Assembly (NCBI GenBank): GCA_025617375.2
Contig: JAMYGW020000012.1
Location: 682,001-746,000 of the forward strand
Reading direction: 5' to 3'
DNA: 64,000 nucleotides
Source: Acarospora socialis
Taxonomy: Eukaryota > Ascomycota > Lecanoromycetes > Acarosporales > Acarosporaceae
Below the pieces are notes generated by a model, which was not told where the DNA came from, did no database searches, and was given only the letters and a program-made list of their open reading frames with translations. Shown here piece after piece: positions 11,365 through 23,572 of the stretch (its first letter is position 1; the number at the start of each line of letters is the position of its first letter). The position numbers and the translations under genes are program-made.

Positions 11365-13770
11365 TGCTGTTCGACCCACTGAATTCAACCTCCACGAACG
11401 CCTTCATCCAAAATCGTCGACCTCCCACGTCTGAGCCACAACCACTACCCACTTGCACTCGCATGAAATCTTCTGCAGCTTGAGGTAGTGCTACGCTCTC
11501 AAGGGGCAGATATGCATCAATTACACTGCTGCCATTGACACATCCTGATGCCGCCTGCCGCGCCTGTCAACGCATTCCGCCAGACAGCAAGGGGTTTATC
11601 ATCTACAAGTGGCACGTCAGTGTCCCCAAGTGTTCATCACGGATAACTTTACCACAACCTAGCTTATCAGCTTTGCCGTCTTGGCCAGTGCTCGGACGTC
11701 AGGCCATCTTATCTCTCTTGATCACCGACGTCAGGGCTCTGCAGCCAATCTCTGAGCGGCACCTGAAACTTCCCTAGCCGCCATAGACTGTTCACGCTGC
11801 TGGGAAAGAGATTGGAAAGACTTGATGAGATGGTGTCAAGGTGTTGGATGTTCGGCTGGATCATCGCCCACTTCTGTTGAGGTGACTTCTTGATCTCAAC
11901 TTTGCGGGTAGCCGTCACTGACACAAACACATAACAGACTGCCTTCACAGACTCCGCTTGCCACTAAGCCCCACAGCATGAGATCCCATTGAACCCGACT
12001 GTCGACACGGAACGTGCGTTGCTGGAAAATATCACCTCACATGATGAACGGTGAACGGACAACAGCCCAAAGCAGAAGGCTGCCGTCCTTCACTGTTGCT
12101 AGTGCATGCAGATTCCTCGGTCCGACTCAGTGCTCTTCTCCTACTGTCAAAGCCTTATAAGGGGTTGTCCTTGGGATGGTGCCATGCATATACTGGAGCA
12201 GCTATATCCCGCAGTCTCGGGTTCCTCAGGCCACAGGTGCTCGTTTCCCGATTCTTTTTATGGTTGGCAGTAACCCCATATGGTACTGTTCTATACCAAC
12301 AACGGGAACTCTGACTCCGGCGGTTAGCAAAGCGTTGGAGACTCTGGCTCTATCATATTGGTCTCGGAACCTTCAACTTGATATGGTGGTTGAGGGGAGC
12401 TATATTGGCTGAGGATGGAGTGATATACCAGATCCACGGCCGCAGAGAATGATGCAGCAATCAAAGATCGAAAGACATGAAGGACGGACCACGCTGAAAT
12501 AGGGACGACCCAGATGTAAGCCCATGAGTGACGGCCAAGACCTGACGGCGTCAGGAAGGATGAAGCGTCTATTGAACAGACGAGAAGAGACGGATACGAG
12601 TGCTTCAGTGAAAAATAACGACAACGAAAAAAATGCCTTAAGAGGCTCTAGCGTTACTGAGCATATTGCATCCCGTTTGCTCTGGGTTTGAGCCTCGGGG
12701 TCTGGAAACTGCCATCTGGTTCTTCCATCCAGTATAGGCAAAAGGACTGCATTGGGTCTCCGAGGTGGCCCCGGTTCTAGATGTGTTGACAGTCTAGGAA
12801 CTGGCAACAAACCCCGCCGCCACTTCTCGGGTAACCCTTCGTATGATTACGCGGTCAGTCTTATTGTGGTATTTCCTCGAAGCGTCTGTGGCTCCCTGAA
12901 AGAGTCAAGCTGGATAGTTTCAGGGTTCCCAATCATGGCACGTATGCTTTGAGTATGCGAGTTGCATGAAGAGGTAGCTGCGCCCAAGATTATTAAGGCC
13001 GCCAGCATCGATATGTCCATGCGACTTTGAATATTGAATGCAGATCGATGTGGAGTACATGTTCTATAACTCGACGAGGTGTACGGCACCGCTAGGGCTG
13101 ATCCGAACTCAGCGTACCGACTAGGTAGTGGAGCTCTGACAGTTGTCAGCCTCCTGTCTCCTTCAAACCTTGGGACGAGTGGACCAACGAACCTGAGCTC
13201 GAAAGCTAACTGCATCCTTTGTGCTGGCACTCGTTTCGGTGAGCCTGACCGCACTCTCGGCTGGGCAGCTTGGAAGTTCAGCCGATGTATGGCTCCTGAG
13301 TCATTCCAGTTCCACCCTTGGCAAGCCAGACCTGGTTCTGTTCCTCCGAAAACGAGAATGGTGCCAAAGAAGGAGTGTGGTGTGTTTGTCAGCTATCGTC
13401 TTGGAGGCATTCAGCTGGTGAGCTCCGGTTCCTAGTATTTCAGGAGCTGACCTTATACGACAAGCTCAATCCCGAGCGTAAGAGCGTCACTTCAATGTGG
13501 AAGAAACTCTAGCATCCTTTTTGTTCATCAGAGTGCTTCACTGCTGCTACATCTTGTTGGGAGCTAACGAAGTTCGTACTAGGTCGCAGGATCACTGTCT
13601 GGTCAACAAACATTAAGCAAAGTCTACCACCCTTCAACTGCACGCTCACAATCATAACAGGTCAAGAATCTGGGAAGCCTCAACACAAAACTTTCCTGCT
13701 CATAGTGAAGAACAGTCTCGCTGCTTGAACCCTTTGTCTCACGGAGCTTGGAACATTCCAGGGGCTATCT

Positions 13771-13776
13771 CACGTG
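13771..13776 (+). promoter_or_regulatory. CACGTG E-box (TCACGTGATA)
   Basis: Perfect CACGTG in the context TCACGTGATA, 255 bases upstream of the coiled-coil gene start. Same core and spacing class as the sites at 8266 and 28314. Confidence 0.4.
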
Positions 13777-14025
13777 ATAGGGCTTCTGGTCGCACACGCA
13801 CAAATCTTAAAATCTCTCCTCACACACTTCCTTAACACTCTCATCCAACATCGTCACTCAGAACTCTTTCATTCACATCCAGCTACTAAGATCAGATTCG
13901 TCCCAAGCTACTTCTAACCGACGTACTTAACTTGATCTGGATTGAGACGACCTTGATTCACATCCTTCTACGAACATTCACCAAAACACAGTCGTGGTAT
14001 ATCTAATACATCCTCAACCACAGCT

Positions 14026-15674
14026 ATGTCGATGAGCTCTGCAGATACACCGAACACAGCTTTTGCTCAACCTTACATGAGAGGATCATTCCATCAAAGT
14101 GCCCCACCGCAGAACAGCATGGCAAACCTTCGTCCTCGATCATCTCATGGCGGCGTCCCTCTTCATGTAAGTCATCGCTTGACTTGTGTCATCGACCTTG
14201 AGACAACCAATGCTAACTGTTTTATTTAGCATCCTACTGTCGTGGAACTCCATCAACAGCTTGGAAATCTGCAAGCTCAGCTCACTGGGTCCGAAGACGC
14301 ACTTGAACATGAGAAACGACGTACGCAGCGTATCCGAGCGGAGAGGGACGATCTCAGACGAGAAGTTGGGCAAATGAATCAGAAAATCCAGCAACAGGCA
14401 TGGACCATCGGCGAGCTCAAGCAGAAGATTACAGACCAAGCGCGTGACCTTCATGAACAAGAGATTAAGCTAGAAAAACAGACCAAGACCATCAAAGTCC
14501 AAAGCGACACGATCTCCGGCAAGCAGAAGCAGCACACTGGCGACCGTGCCCCATTCATGACTCCAGCTCACCGGACTACTCAACGCAACCTTACAGATGA
14601 CACACCTTCGGCTTCTGCAGCGGCAGCTCGTCGTTCTCACATAAATGATCTTCCGCCTCCACCGTTCTCTCTCGGTCGCACCCAGCAAACTGCTAGTTAT
14701 GTTCCGCCTCGTCTGTCACAGCAACACTTAGTGAGTCAAGCATTAGTTCCTTATGGCGAATCGGCTCCGTCCCAGACGCAACTCGAAACGAGATCAGTTC
14801 AACCCGGGCTTGTAGCACCAAGGATCACCGCATCTCGAGAGATCGATTATATGGGAAGCTTTCAGTATATCTTCAGCCTCACCGAATCGTGGGCCCGTAA
14901 CTATGCAAACATCCCAAACGTCACTCGCGACTCGAAACTTCCCAAATCGTTCCTCAACACGTTGGCGGAGCTAGCCGGATCCAACACTCCACTTAATCTC
15001 CTCAGCGACATCCGTACCCGTCACTTCGTCATCGCCGCTTTCATCAACCGTTGCCTCGTGAGTAAGGTTTTCGTCATCGAAGCTCTCCAAGGTTTCAACG
15101 GCGATGCCGACCACAAGCTGGGGGTCGCCAAGGTCCACCTGGCCAACGACAGTAAGTAATATCCACTCAAATAAAACCTCCTGGATGGATTTACTAACCA
15201 GATACCGTGGCAGACGGCCCGCTACAAACCCGCGTCGCCGCCCTCTCCTCCATGGCGAAGACGGTGAACGCCATGAAGGCGACGAGGGGCTTCAAGGAGT
15301 TCCTCAAGGGGAGGGCGGCGGGGCGAGGGGACCGTATGTTCGCGGAGCTGCGGCTCACCATGCACGAGGGGGCGAACGTGGAGGCGGCGTGGAGGGAGCT
15401 GGGGGAGCTGATGACGGTGGGGCACGAGCTCGCCGTCGGCATGTTTAGCATGCCATTCACCTTCAGCTTCTCCTTCCCTCCCGCCCGCTCCATGTTCGAA
15501 CCCTCGCGCATGGTGAGCCACGACCCCGTGGTAAAGGGGGACCCCCTGTCCCTGCAGAGGGCAGGGGCCAGGGTCAGGGCCGGGGTGTCCCCCATCACGG
15601 AGAAGTGGGAGTTGGGGGCGGCGGCCAACGTGCCGCAGACAGTCCACTTCGCCAAGGTTTTACTCCTGGCGTAG
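14026..15674 (+). CDS. coiled-coil protein of unknown function
   Basis: Not recognised as a named family. Exons 14026-14166, 14230-15151 and 15202-15674 give 511 residues. Intron 1 is 63 bases (GTAAGT, GCTAAC, TAG) and intron 2 is 50 bases (GTAAGT, ACTAAC, CAG). Residues 1-47 are Ser/Pro-rich. Residues about 50-135 form a strong coiled coil rich in Glu, Gln, Lys and Arg, with heptads such as LGNLQAQL and IGELKQKI. A low-complexity linker follows. The C-terminal 250 residues look like a helical globular domain (ESWARNYANIP, FLNTLAELAG, HFVIAAFINRCL, MFAELRLTMHEG), typical of fungal-specific coiled-coil proteins of unknown role. Exon 3 is much richer in G than exons 1-2 and ends just before a poly-G tract. 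No cofactor or catalytic motif is seen. Confidence 0.8.
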
Positions 15675-15700
15675 GGGGCTGTCTGTGGTACGTTGGCCGG

Positions 15701-15770
15701 CCGGGGGGGAGGGGGTGGTGGTGGCGGCGGTGAGGGGGGAGGGGGGCCCGGGGGGGCGGAAGACTGGGGC
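15701..15770 (+). repeat. poly-G tract with G-quadruplex potential
   Basis: Just downstream of the coiled-coil gene stop, several runs of five to seven G separated by short spacers on the plus strand, with an embedded GGGCCCGGGGGG. More than four G-runs within 70 bases meet the usual quadruplex pattern. If transcribed it lies in the 3' UTR. Confidence 0.55.
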
Positions 15771-16530
15771 GAGGAGACGAGGGTCGAGTGTGTTCTCGTT
15801 TGTTTGTTTGTTTGCTGGTTTTGCTTTTGTTGCTTTTTTTAGATGGATAGCACCAGGGGCTCCTCCCTAACGAAAGGTTTTCAGCCGTGCCCCTTGCCAT
15901 TCGCTGCAAAGTCCTTGTGAAGAATAGTCACACGAAGACCCTCCCTAATACTCTAAGGATTGTTCAATGAGGTCTGTTGAATGTGTGGAATCCTCCCTGT
16001 CCCGTTACAGTCAATACATCTACGCAGCTGAAACCAGTCCGTTGCCTCGTTAGGCCATTCCATGTATTCTGTGGGCCTCCATACAGTTGCACGCTGCGCT
16101 GAGGTATGGGCTTCCTCAACCTTACATCGCGGGGAAAGTATTCACCAGTCCAACGGACCTTCGGCCGCAAGGGCCCCCAATACGTCAAATCAGCAGCAAC
16201 TCGTTTCAAACAACCGACAAGACAGACCGCCAGCGACTTGGCTGCTGGAAAGCACAAGCGACCTCCTGGAGGATCGATTGAGAGAGGGTTGTTAGGGTTG
16301 CCGGTTCTTGGGGGCATGCTTTATTCACTACGGTTCCTTGCAAAGCTATTATGTTAGTTGTAGCGAGATGGAGTGCTCTATCTCATCTGGAAATCTTTGT
16401 TGAGCGGGAGTCTAGCAATCAGGCTTCCACAGCTTGGCTATCACGTCGGGCGATATCTCCCTTGCGCTTCCTCCTCCCGGCCCTCGTTGCTGGTGAGGAG
16501 AGCCCCAGGAAAGGTGCGGACCCAAAAGCC

Positions 16531-17043
16531 TCAACGTTCCGGTTTCCCTACTTGTTGGACACCATTGATGCAGTAGGGCTTCCTCCGTCCTATCACAGGT
16601 TCCCAGCCGCCATCGACCCAGGAATCCGCTTGAACCGCTGGAGTCGCTGGATCCTCTCTTCCTGCCATGACTTTGGTACACCGTTCAGATTCTACTTTTG
16701 CTGGGGTCTGCGCGTAGGGTTCAATACGTTCATGGACTGGCGTGAAGGGTTGGACTTCAAAGTAAGCTGCCACTACAAACGTGGAGCTCCCCTTTTCGTC
16801 TGTGAGGCTTTTGCTCGCAAGAGCGACTGCCAGTACATAGACATTTTGTTTCCACTGATCCTTATTGCTTTCCGAACCGAGCCTTACACCACCATCATCA
16901 ACGACCTGGCTCGAATGTCGCTCAACGAAAAGACCCTTCTTTGCTGAGTGGGTTGGGACAAGGATGGGAATAACAACCCACTCGAGTTGTACTCGAAAGC
17001 CGCGACCAATGGAATCCTTGCTTTTGACGCCGTCGTTCGCCAT
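16531..17043 (-). CDS. possible small hypothetical gene
   Basis: A single uninterrupted ATG-initiated frame of 170 residues with fairly even amino-acid use, e.g. NVYVLAVALASKSLTDEKG and FEVQPFTPVHERIEP. No signal peptide, membrane segment or known motif is visible. No good splice sites extend it. A plus-strand frame of 198 codons overlaps it almost fully, so one or both may be chance. Kept only because the stretch is otherwise empty. Confidence 0.25.
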   Translation of the reverse strand: MANDGVKSKDSIGRGFRVQLEWVVIPILVPTHSAKKGLFVERHSSQVVDDGGVRLGSESNKDQWKQNVYVLAVALASKSLTDEKGSSTFVVAAYFEVQPFTPVHERIEPYAQTPAKVESERCTKVMAGREDPATPAVQADSWVDGGWEPVIGRRKPYCINGVQQVGKPER

Positions 17044-18381
17044 AGACTATCTCAAATCCAGGGGGTTTCCTCTTCCACTTCTCACTCTTAATGTATCTAA
17101 TAAAGATCCCATTATAATTTAGGAGGACGGTGAAGACAAGTTATGAATCTTCGAGCTGGCAGAAGAAAGAGTTAGCTAGAGGTGATATATACGCAACGAT
17201 TACATTCCGTCTTGGGAGGCAGCAACGCCAGCATACGCGGTCAGAAATACCAAACCTTAGAATACAGCCCATAAAGGGCCAATTACCCCCTTGCCATCTT
17301 GTCGCCGCCGCATCCACTCTTCGTGAGCACGATCCTTGTTTCATACCAGGCGGCCGCTCATGTGTGACAGGCATGGTGACCCTCTGGCACCTGGGTCTAC
17401 CCGTCGGTCTGCCTCTCCCGCAGGTTCTCTTTCTATTTGCTGGCTGAATCCATTCCGTGACTGGAGACTGGTTACCAGGAACGAGACTCGGCGCAGAAAA
17501 GACGGTCATGGAGTCCATGATATAGAGAGAAATCCCTGCTTCATCCTCCCCCTTATTCAACGCAAGCTGTAAAGACCTATGACCTGCGAACAGATAAAAT
17601 CCGGAGGTGAAGGAGCATAGAGAGCTTGGTACCTACGATGATCATGGCAGAGCAAACAAACCATACGGATGTCTATGAAAACAATGACACTCTTAAGGCT
17701 CGAGATCTGAGAGGGATATATAGTTTGAGCCGAGGCAGGATTAGGGTTAAAAGGACCGGAAAGGGTACAACGATGATATCTAGGAAATCGAGCTTAAAGC
17801 GTTAGGGGCTTTTCGTGGCAGTTGTCCGGTTCATTCTTTCCTTTTGCATTTTTGCACAGTATCTTCCGATCGTCGACATTGATAACTAACTAGGCCAAAA
17901 GACCTCTAGAAAGCGATCTGACATCGCTTTCTCTACCGGCACCTATGGGCTGGCCGTTTCGTACATTAACGGTGATCTGTACTCGAGCACTACCTAAAAG
18001 TGCCTTCTACGATTAGTAGAGTAGAGCCACCTCACCTGAATCATCGGGATTCAGGATCTTCCCAAGTTCGATCTGCTTTACATAGCATTGCAACCACTCG
18101 GACCCATGGAAGGAGATTAGTTATTGGAATCCGCCTAGGATTGGGACGCAGTTGATCCTGAAGGAATCCGAACCCAGAACCTCCGGGGAAATGGATCCCA
18201 CCGCAACAATTATGTCTACCAGTAATCGGATGGAACATTGCAAGCCGCATGAAGCCGCTACTCATTCTCTTGTTTACCTCATATACATAAGTCTGCCTTT
18301 GCTCGCGGTCGACTTTGGGTTTTACGGTTTGTACTCTGTTCCAATTGCGCTTAATTCGGAGTGAGTAGCAAATCATTTGTT

Positions 18382-19838
18382 ATGATGGATGAGCTTGAGC
18401 AGAGGTTCCAAACTGCAGCGGCCGAACGAGAGATAGCAGGTGCCGTGATTAGTGCCACAGATAAGACTGGTATAGTTGGAAGCATCATAGTCAACTCCAG
18501 TTCAATCGATGAGACTGACCCAAGCGGCAGGCAGATTCCACTATGCAAAAGCGTTCGGATCGCACTCTGCGGAGCCAGGCGCCAAGCCTCTCGACCTCGA
18601 CACCACTTTTTGGATTCTCTCTGCCACGAAGCTGATGACCGCCGTGGCTGCGCTGCAATGCGTGGAACGGGGGCTGGTCTCGCTGGACGAAGATATAACC
18701 CGTGTGCTACCCGAATGGAAAGATCCTGATCTGTTAGAGGGTTTCGAGACGGGTACGGGGAAACCGATTTTGCGGAAAGCTCAGAACAAGATCAGCTTGA
18801 GGTACGTTTCAGGCGGCGCGATGTTCATTCTGTGACGCTAACGGTTCTGGATTCTTAGGATGCTGATGACCCATTCGAGTGGTCTCGGATATGATTTTCT
18901 TACTCCAGAACTACTGCAGTTCAGACAGTATACAAAAGACGAAGAGAACCCTGTGGTATCCCTGGTAAGAGACTACGGTCATTTGCTTTCACAATAGAGC
19001 TAGCTGATGGTTTACGCGTCTAGAAAGTGCGGCCGCTCCTATTCGAGCCCGGTGAAGGCTGGATGTACTCATGTGGGCTCGATTGGGCCGGCAAAATAGT
19101 AAGCACCCAATGTCCGGCGTCGACGAAACTATAAGCATTAACGTCAGGAACAGGTGGAGCGCGTCAATGGCGGAATGTCACTGGAAGAGTACATGCGAGA
19201 TAACATCTGGAACCCTTTAGGCATGGACTCCACCACCTTCCGTCTCCGTGATCGTCCCGACATCGAGTCACACCTCTCAGGGTCGACCGTCCGCCTTCAG
19301 ACCGGCGAGCTGATCAATATTCCCCCACCATACCCTGACCCCGCACCGCGGGACATGGGCGGGGTGGGCGTTTATACCAACGTTTCGGACTACATGAAGC
19401 TCTTGACGTCGCTGCTTTGTAACGACGAGAAAGTTCTAGCCAAGCGGAGCGTGACGGAGCTTTTTAAGGCCCAGCTACGAGACACGATAGACGTCATGGC
19501 CAAATCTAAGGATATGATTGACACCAGTATTTGGCCTGCAGGTATACCTCTCAATCACTCGCTGGGTGGGATGGTGAACATGGAAGCTTTCCCTTCGGGC
19601 CGGCGGAAGGGGTCGATGTCGTGGATGGGTGGACTCCATCTCTTCTGGGTGAGTGGAGTTGCTCGTGACTCGAACCCCTGACTAACAGTAGTGTTAGTGG
19701 ATCGATCATGAAAGCGAACTGTGTGGCTTTTACGCCTCGGCGACCATGCCGTCGGAAGGGGTTTGGGAGACAAGGTCTATTAGGCTGAACAACCTGTTTG
19801 AGACTGCGGTGTACGAGCATGCCGCCAGCCTTCGCTGA
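18382..19838 (+). CDS. beta-lactamase-fold serine hydrolase/transesterase (LovD/EstB-like)
   Basis: Serine hydrolase of the class C beta-lactamase fold, most like fungal LovD/EstB-type esterases and acyltransferases. Six exons (18382-18469, 18531-18801, 18859-18964, 19024-19098, 19148-19648, 19698-19838) give 393 residues, close to LovD length. The catalytic Ser-x-x-Lys is in FWILSATKLMTAVA. The second motif is GWMYSCGLDWAGKI, with the catalytic Tyr; LovD-type proteins usually have Y-x-x-G-x-D-W-A-G, so Cys after Ser fits the family rather than the Y-x-N of true beta-lactamases. The C-terminus has GLHLFW joined to WIDHESELCGFYA, again the family pattern. HSSGLGYDF is also conserved. No signal peptide, so probably cytosolic. 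No biosynthetic gene cluster surrounds it, so the substrate is unknown. Confidence 0.88.
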
Positions 19839-21279
19839 ACAATGGCAGCTCCTCGTATGGGAAAGGCCCTACGATCAGCTGGCTCCCGATTGTTGCCGGT
19901 CTTGGGTCACAGTACGGCTCAATGAAGATCTCTCTTGATACCATCAATGCTGTTGGATCTTCATACTGTTGTTGTGAGAGAAGTTCCGAGAAATGAACTC
20001 TGGTACTGTTGCTCAAAGCCCTAACAATGTAATGGAGTCCGCACTCAAAGCCCTCCGACCTTATCCGCCGGATGCTGTAGCTCATTGATCTATATGAGAT
20101 AACCTCTTCAGCTCGACTTCAGGGACGAATTGTTTCGCACCGATTCAACACAGATTCCCATCTGTCCAAATGCGGACCTCGATATAATATTTACGCACAA
20201 TGTTACGCTCAGGGTGCGGCTATCTATTCTATCTTGAGGCCCCATAGTCAAGAGACTTTGCCATTCCGTGGAGGATGGAATGGGTTATCTACTCAGAGCC
20301 CGCTATTGTGTAGATGCACAATGCACCCGTAAAGGGAGGTGTCCTGTGATGGTAGTCCAAGCGAGAGGCGAGCGAGTAGTAAAATACGGCCATCTATCCG
20401 GGGAAGCGTAGGATAATAATAATGCAGAGGAAGTCTCCACGGTTACACCAACTTGAAGGGTCATCTGTTGATTGAGATCCACACGTATAAAGTAGGTATT
20501 TGTAAAGAGAAGAACGTCAGATGGAGGGAGTAAACACTGAATTTCTATGGTGATGGTCACAATGCTGACCTTACTATCTTCGCCACGTGCCTCAGTGGTG
20601 ATGGCGATGATGGTTGCTTCATTATCAATTCCCACTGGATCGATAATAACAGTACTGTGCACTCCGTACCTAGTAATGATCCCTATACCTTAGCAGATGC
20701 TATATTGCACATTGTGTTTTTATTTATTTATGCATGCAACTGACGCACCATAAGGTTACTTGAGTGGTCAGAAGGCGGCGGCGGCGGAATGAGGAGAGGA
20801 GAAAAGCGAAGACGACCCTCTCGCGCTAAAACTCACCGTCCACTGCAGCTGCTGTGAGAGTCTGCTCAACGTCGACGATAATGCTTCTGTAAGCTCGCCA
20901 TCCCATAGCTTCGACAACGATTAAGAATAGCCTTCAATCCATCCTATTTGGCTTGCCTCCCAAGCTTATGTTAGTTGCAATGTCATAATTCTTTTCGGGC
21001 CCATCCACCAACGCTCAATCTGACGTTTGAGAGACCGACTCCGCCTTCCCAACTGGACGCGACCGACCTGGCTTTGCAGGCTCCGCACGCTGGGCTTAGG
21101 CATCCGTTGGAACCAAGGGGATATTCACCTAATGATAATTCATATGTCTATGAATTGACAAGATCTGTCATCTCGAGTTTGGACGTCCAAAGCCAGCAGT
21201 TGGCGTCAAGTTCCGTTGTTTCACGCCCACAGGCCATTCTGCAACCTTTGCAGAGTTCGGCTTCGTCGCTCGATGAGAC
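19839..21279. other. intergenic and probable 5' leader of the LAMMER kinase gene
   Basis: Tandem plus-strand genes flank this 1.4-kb stretch. The distal half (about 20975-21279) contains an ATG-started frame overlapping the kinase start in another phase, which could be an upstream ORF if transcribed. No RNA gene is seen. Confidence 0.45.
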
Positions 21280-23572
21280 ATGTCGACTCCTTCGACGGCC
21301 ACTGCTACCGTACCACAGCCTCATTCACATTACGGTTACCCACATCATCAAGCATATCAGCCAAATGTCGGTCCTTACGCTTCTACCAACACAGTGCTGA
21401 ACGGGCCACCTCGATTACCTGCTTCCTACAAACCTTTTCCCACCAACAACCCATCCCCCTCCACCATCCATCGAACGGCAGCACCACAACCGAGTAGACA
21501 ACCTCTACAGTCGCCCAACATGCCCACCTCACAACCTTCATCATCTCTTCGGGAGTCGAGAAAGCGCGATAAGCGTCCCGATTGGAACGAGTTCTACAGG
21601 AACGGCCCACCGAAAGAGATTATTGTTATCGATGACGACTCCCCACCTCCGAAACCTCATCGCGAAGACGGTCGAGTAAATCATACAACTAGAACCGTCA
21701 TGGGAAACACGAGCTCACAACAACATGCGAACAAGAAACGGAAGACGGGCCCGTCATCGACCTACGACTCCGCGTATGACCAGCAACAACCTTACTCTGC
21801 GACCCAAACTCCTCACTACCGCGACTCTCCCTCTGCCACCACGATATCAACCGACCGAACAACCTCTGCACTCAATACAACCGCCGCTACGTCATTAGGC
21901 TCACAAAGCGGCGGCAGTAACGGAGCCTACGCGGACAATGGCACTGTTGGGCAGAAGAGGAAACGGATAACGCGAAAGCAAGTTGCGGATGAGGCCAAGA
22001 GGAGGGAGATTGAAGTCAATGGTGATGCTTATAGCAGTTACATTCCGCCACCGAAGCCGCCGATCAAGGCCAAGGATGTCTTCGTGCCTCCAGTGCTCGA
22101 TGTGAGTGTTGCTGACTTCCCTGATGGTTGGCAGAAGAAGCTCTGACAAGTAATAGTTGCCCTCGCCGGCACTTCAGAAAGTGGATGATGATGACGGTCA
22201 CTATATCGTCGTGCCAGACGCCGACCTAACACGTAGATGTAAGTACAACCTCATATCATTCGTCAGTCCATAGTCATTATATCTGACCATTCATAGACCA
22301 GGTGTCACGACTGCTCGGACAGGGCACCTTTGGCAAGGTCGTCGAAGCCTACGACAAGCAAAAGGGCACGAAATGTGCCATCAAGATCATACGGTCCGTG
22401 CAAAAGTATCGAGACGCCTCACGTATCGAACTACGGGTTCTCTCGACCCTTTCCCACAATGACAAGGAGAACCGAAACAAGTGCATCCATTTACGAGACT
22501 GTTTCGACTTTCGAAATCACATCTGCATCGTAACAGATCTACTTGGACAGAGCGTCTTCGATTTCCTGAAAGCAAACACATTCGTGCCCTTCCCGAGTAG
22601 CCAGATACAAAGCTTTGCTCGACAGCTTCTAACCAGTGTGGCTTGTACGTATCCGCACCACGCATATAGCATATTGGTTACTAATAAGGTGTCCCTAGTT
22701 CTTCATGACCTCAATCTCATCCATACCGATCTCAAACCAGAGAATATCCTGCTGGTCTCCAACTCATATCAGACCTTTACCTACAACCGGCAAATACCAT
22801 CCTCGTCAACTACCATCCAACGTCAAGCACGGCAAAGACGAGTCCTGCTAGACACCGAGATACGGCTCATTGACTTTGGCTCTGCCACCTTCGACGATGA
22901 GTATCACTCATCGGTAGTATCAACGAGGCACTACCGGGCACCAGAGATCATACTGAATCTGGGGTGGAGTTTCCCTTGTGATATATGGAGTATCGGTTGC
23001 ATCCTGGTGGAGTTCTTCACCGGCGATGCATTGTTCCAGACACATGATAATCTGGAGCATCTTGCCATGATGGAAGCCGTTTGCGGCGGCAAACTCGACT
23101 CCAAGATCGTGAGACAGGTGCAGTCGGGTGGTAGAGGCAACAATGGCAACCAAGCCGCCAAGTAAGTCTATGGGCGTTAGTTCTAATGACGCGTTCAAAG
23201 CTGATCAGCTCACAGATACTTTATTCGAGGCCAAAGGCTCGACTACCCAAACAACGAGACATCGAGGGCATCAAAAAAATATGTGAAAGCCATGAAGCAT
23301 TTGCACGTAAGTATTCCTCGATGGTGGCCACAACACCGTATCAAACCGCTTACAGACGGTTTTAGGAAATCATCCCACCAACCACAGTGTTCAACAAGCA
23401 GTTTCTGGACTTACTCAAGAAGATCTTCGTCTACGACCCCAAAGCACGCATCACGGCTAAGCAAGCACTAAAGCACACATGGTTCAGAGAAAGCATCATC
23501 GACGACGGCACTGAAGCCGCTCGCATCCGCGTGGAGCGGGAAAGGGAGAGGTTAGCCAACGGGTACCACTAG
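21280..23572 (+). CDS. LKH1: LAMMER-family dual-specificity protein kinase (Clk/Lkh1/Kns1)
   Basis: CLK-type kinase that phosphorylates SR proteins and RNA-processing factors. Exons 21280-22101, 22157-22238, 22297-22644, 22699-23161, 23216-23306 and 23366-23572 give 670 residues. The first 275 are low complexity (Ser/Pro/Gln/Thr) with basic NLS-like patches (KKRK, QKRKRITRK). The kinase domain starts YQVSRLLGQGTFGKVVEAYD, then AIKII (Lys), HTDLKPENILL (catalytic loop), LIDFGSATF (DFG), STRHYRAPEIIL and DIWSIGCILVEF. The diagnostic LAMMER motif is present as EHLAMMEAV, with Ala where most members have Arg. The C-terminal lobe KARITAKQALKHTWF is standard. Its RS-domain neighbour at 8544 is the type of protein such kinases act on (inference). 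Confidence 0.95.

Larger units (their letters stand above)
10522..14025. other. 3.5-kb non-coding stretch
   Basis: Longest gene-poor stretch of the window. I see only short frames without domains. One minus frame between 12400 and 13254 looks vaguely protein-like but is interrupted by a stop. A short GC-rich minisatellite lies at 11311-11364 and an E-box at 13771 (both listed separately). It could hold long 5' leaders of the coiled-coil gene or non-coding transcripts. Confidence 0.5.
15675..18381. other. long mostly non-coding stretch
   Basis: Starts with a G-rich tract (15701-15770) and a TTTG microsatellite (about 15798-15813). One possible small minus-strand gene is listed separately at 16531-17043. 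The rest has no frame, domain or RNA gene I can support. Confidence 0.5.

Noticed and set aside
12400-13254. Two adjacent minus frames in one phase separated by a stop (136 and 135 codons)
   Set aside because: Some Pro/Arg-rich segments look protein-like, but there is no domain, no splice pair that removes the stop in phase, and plus-strand frames of similar size overlap.
19649-19697. GGGGTTCGAGTCAC-like T-arm on the minus strand near 19670
   Set aside because: Lies within a 49-base intron, no D-arm or acceptor stem around it; chance match.
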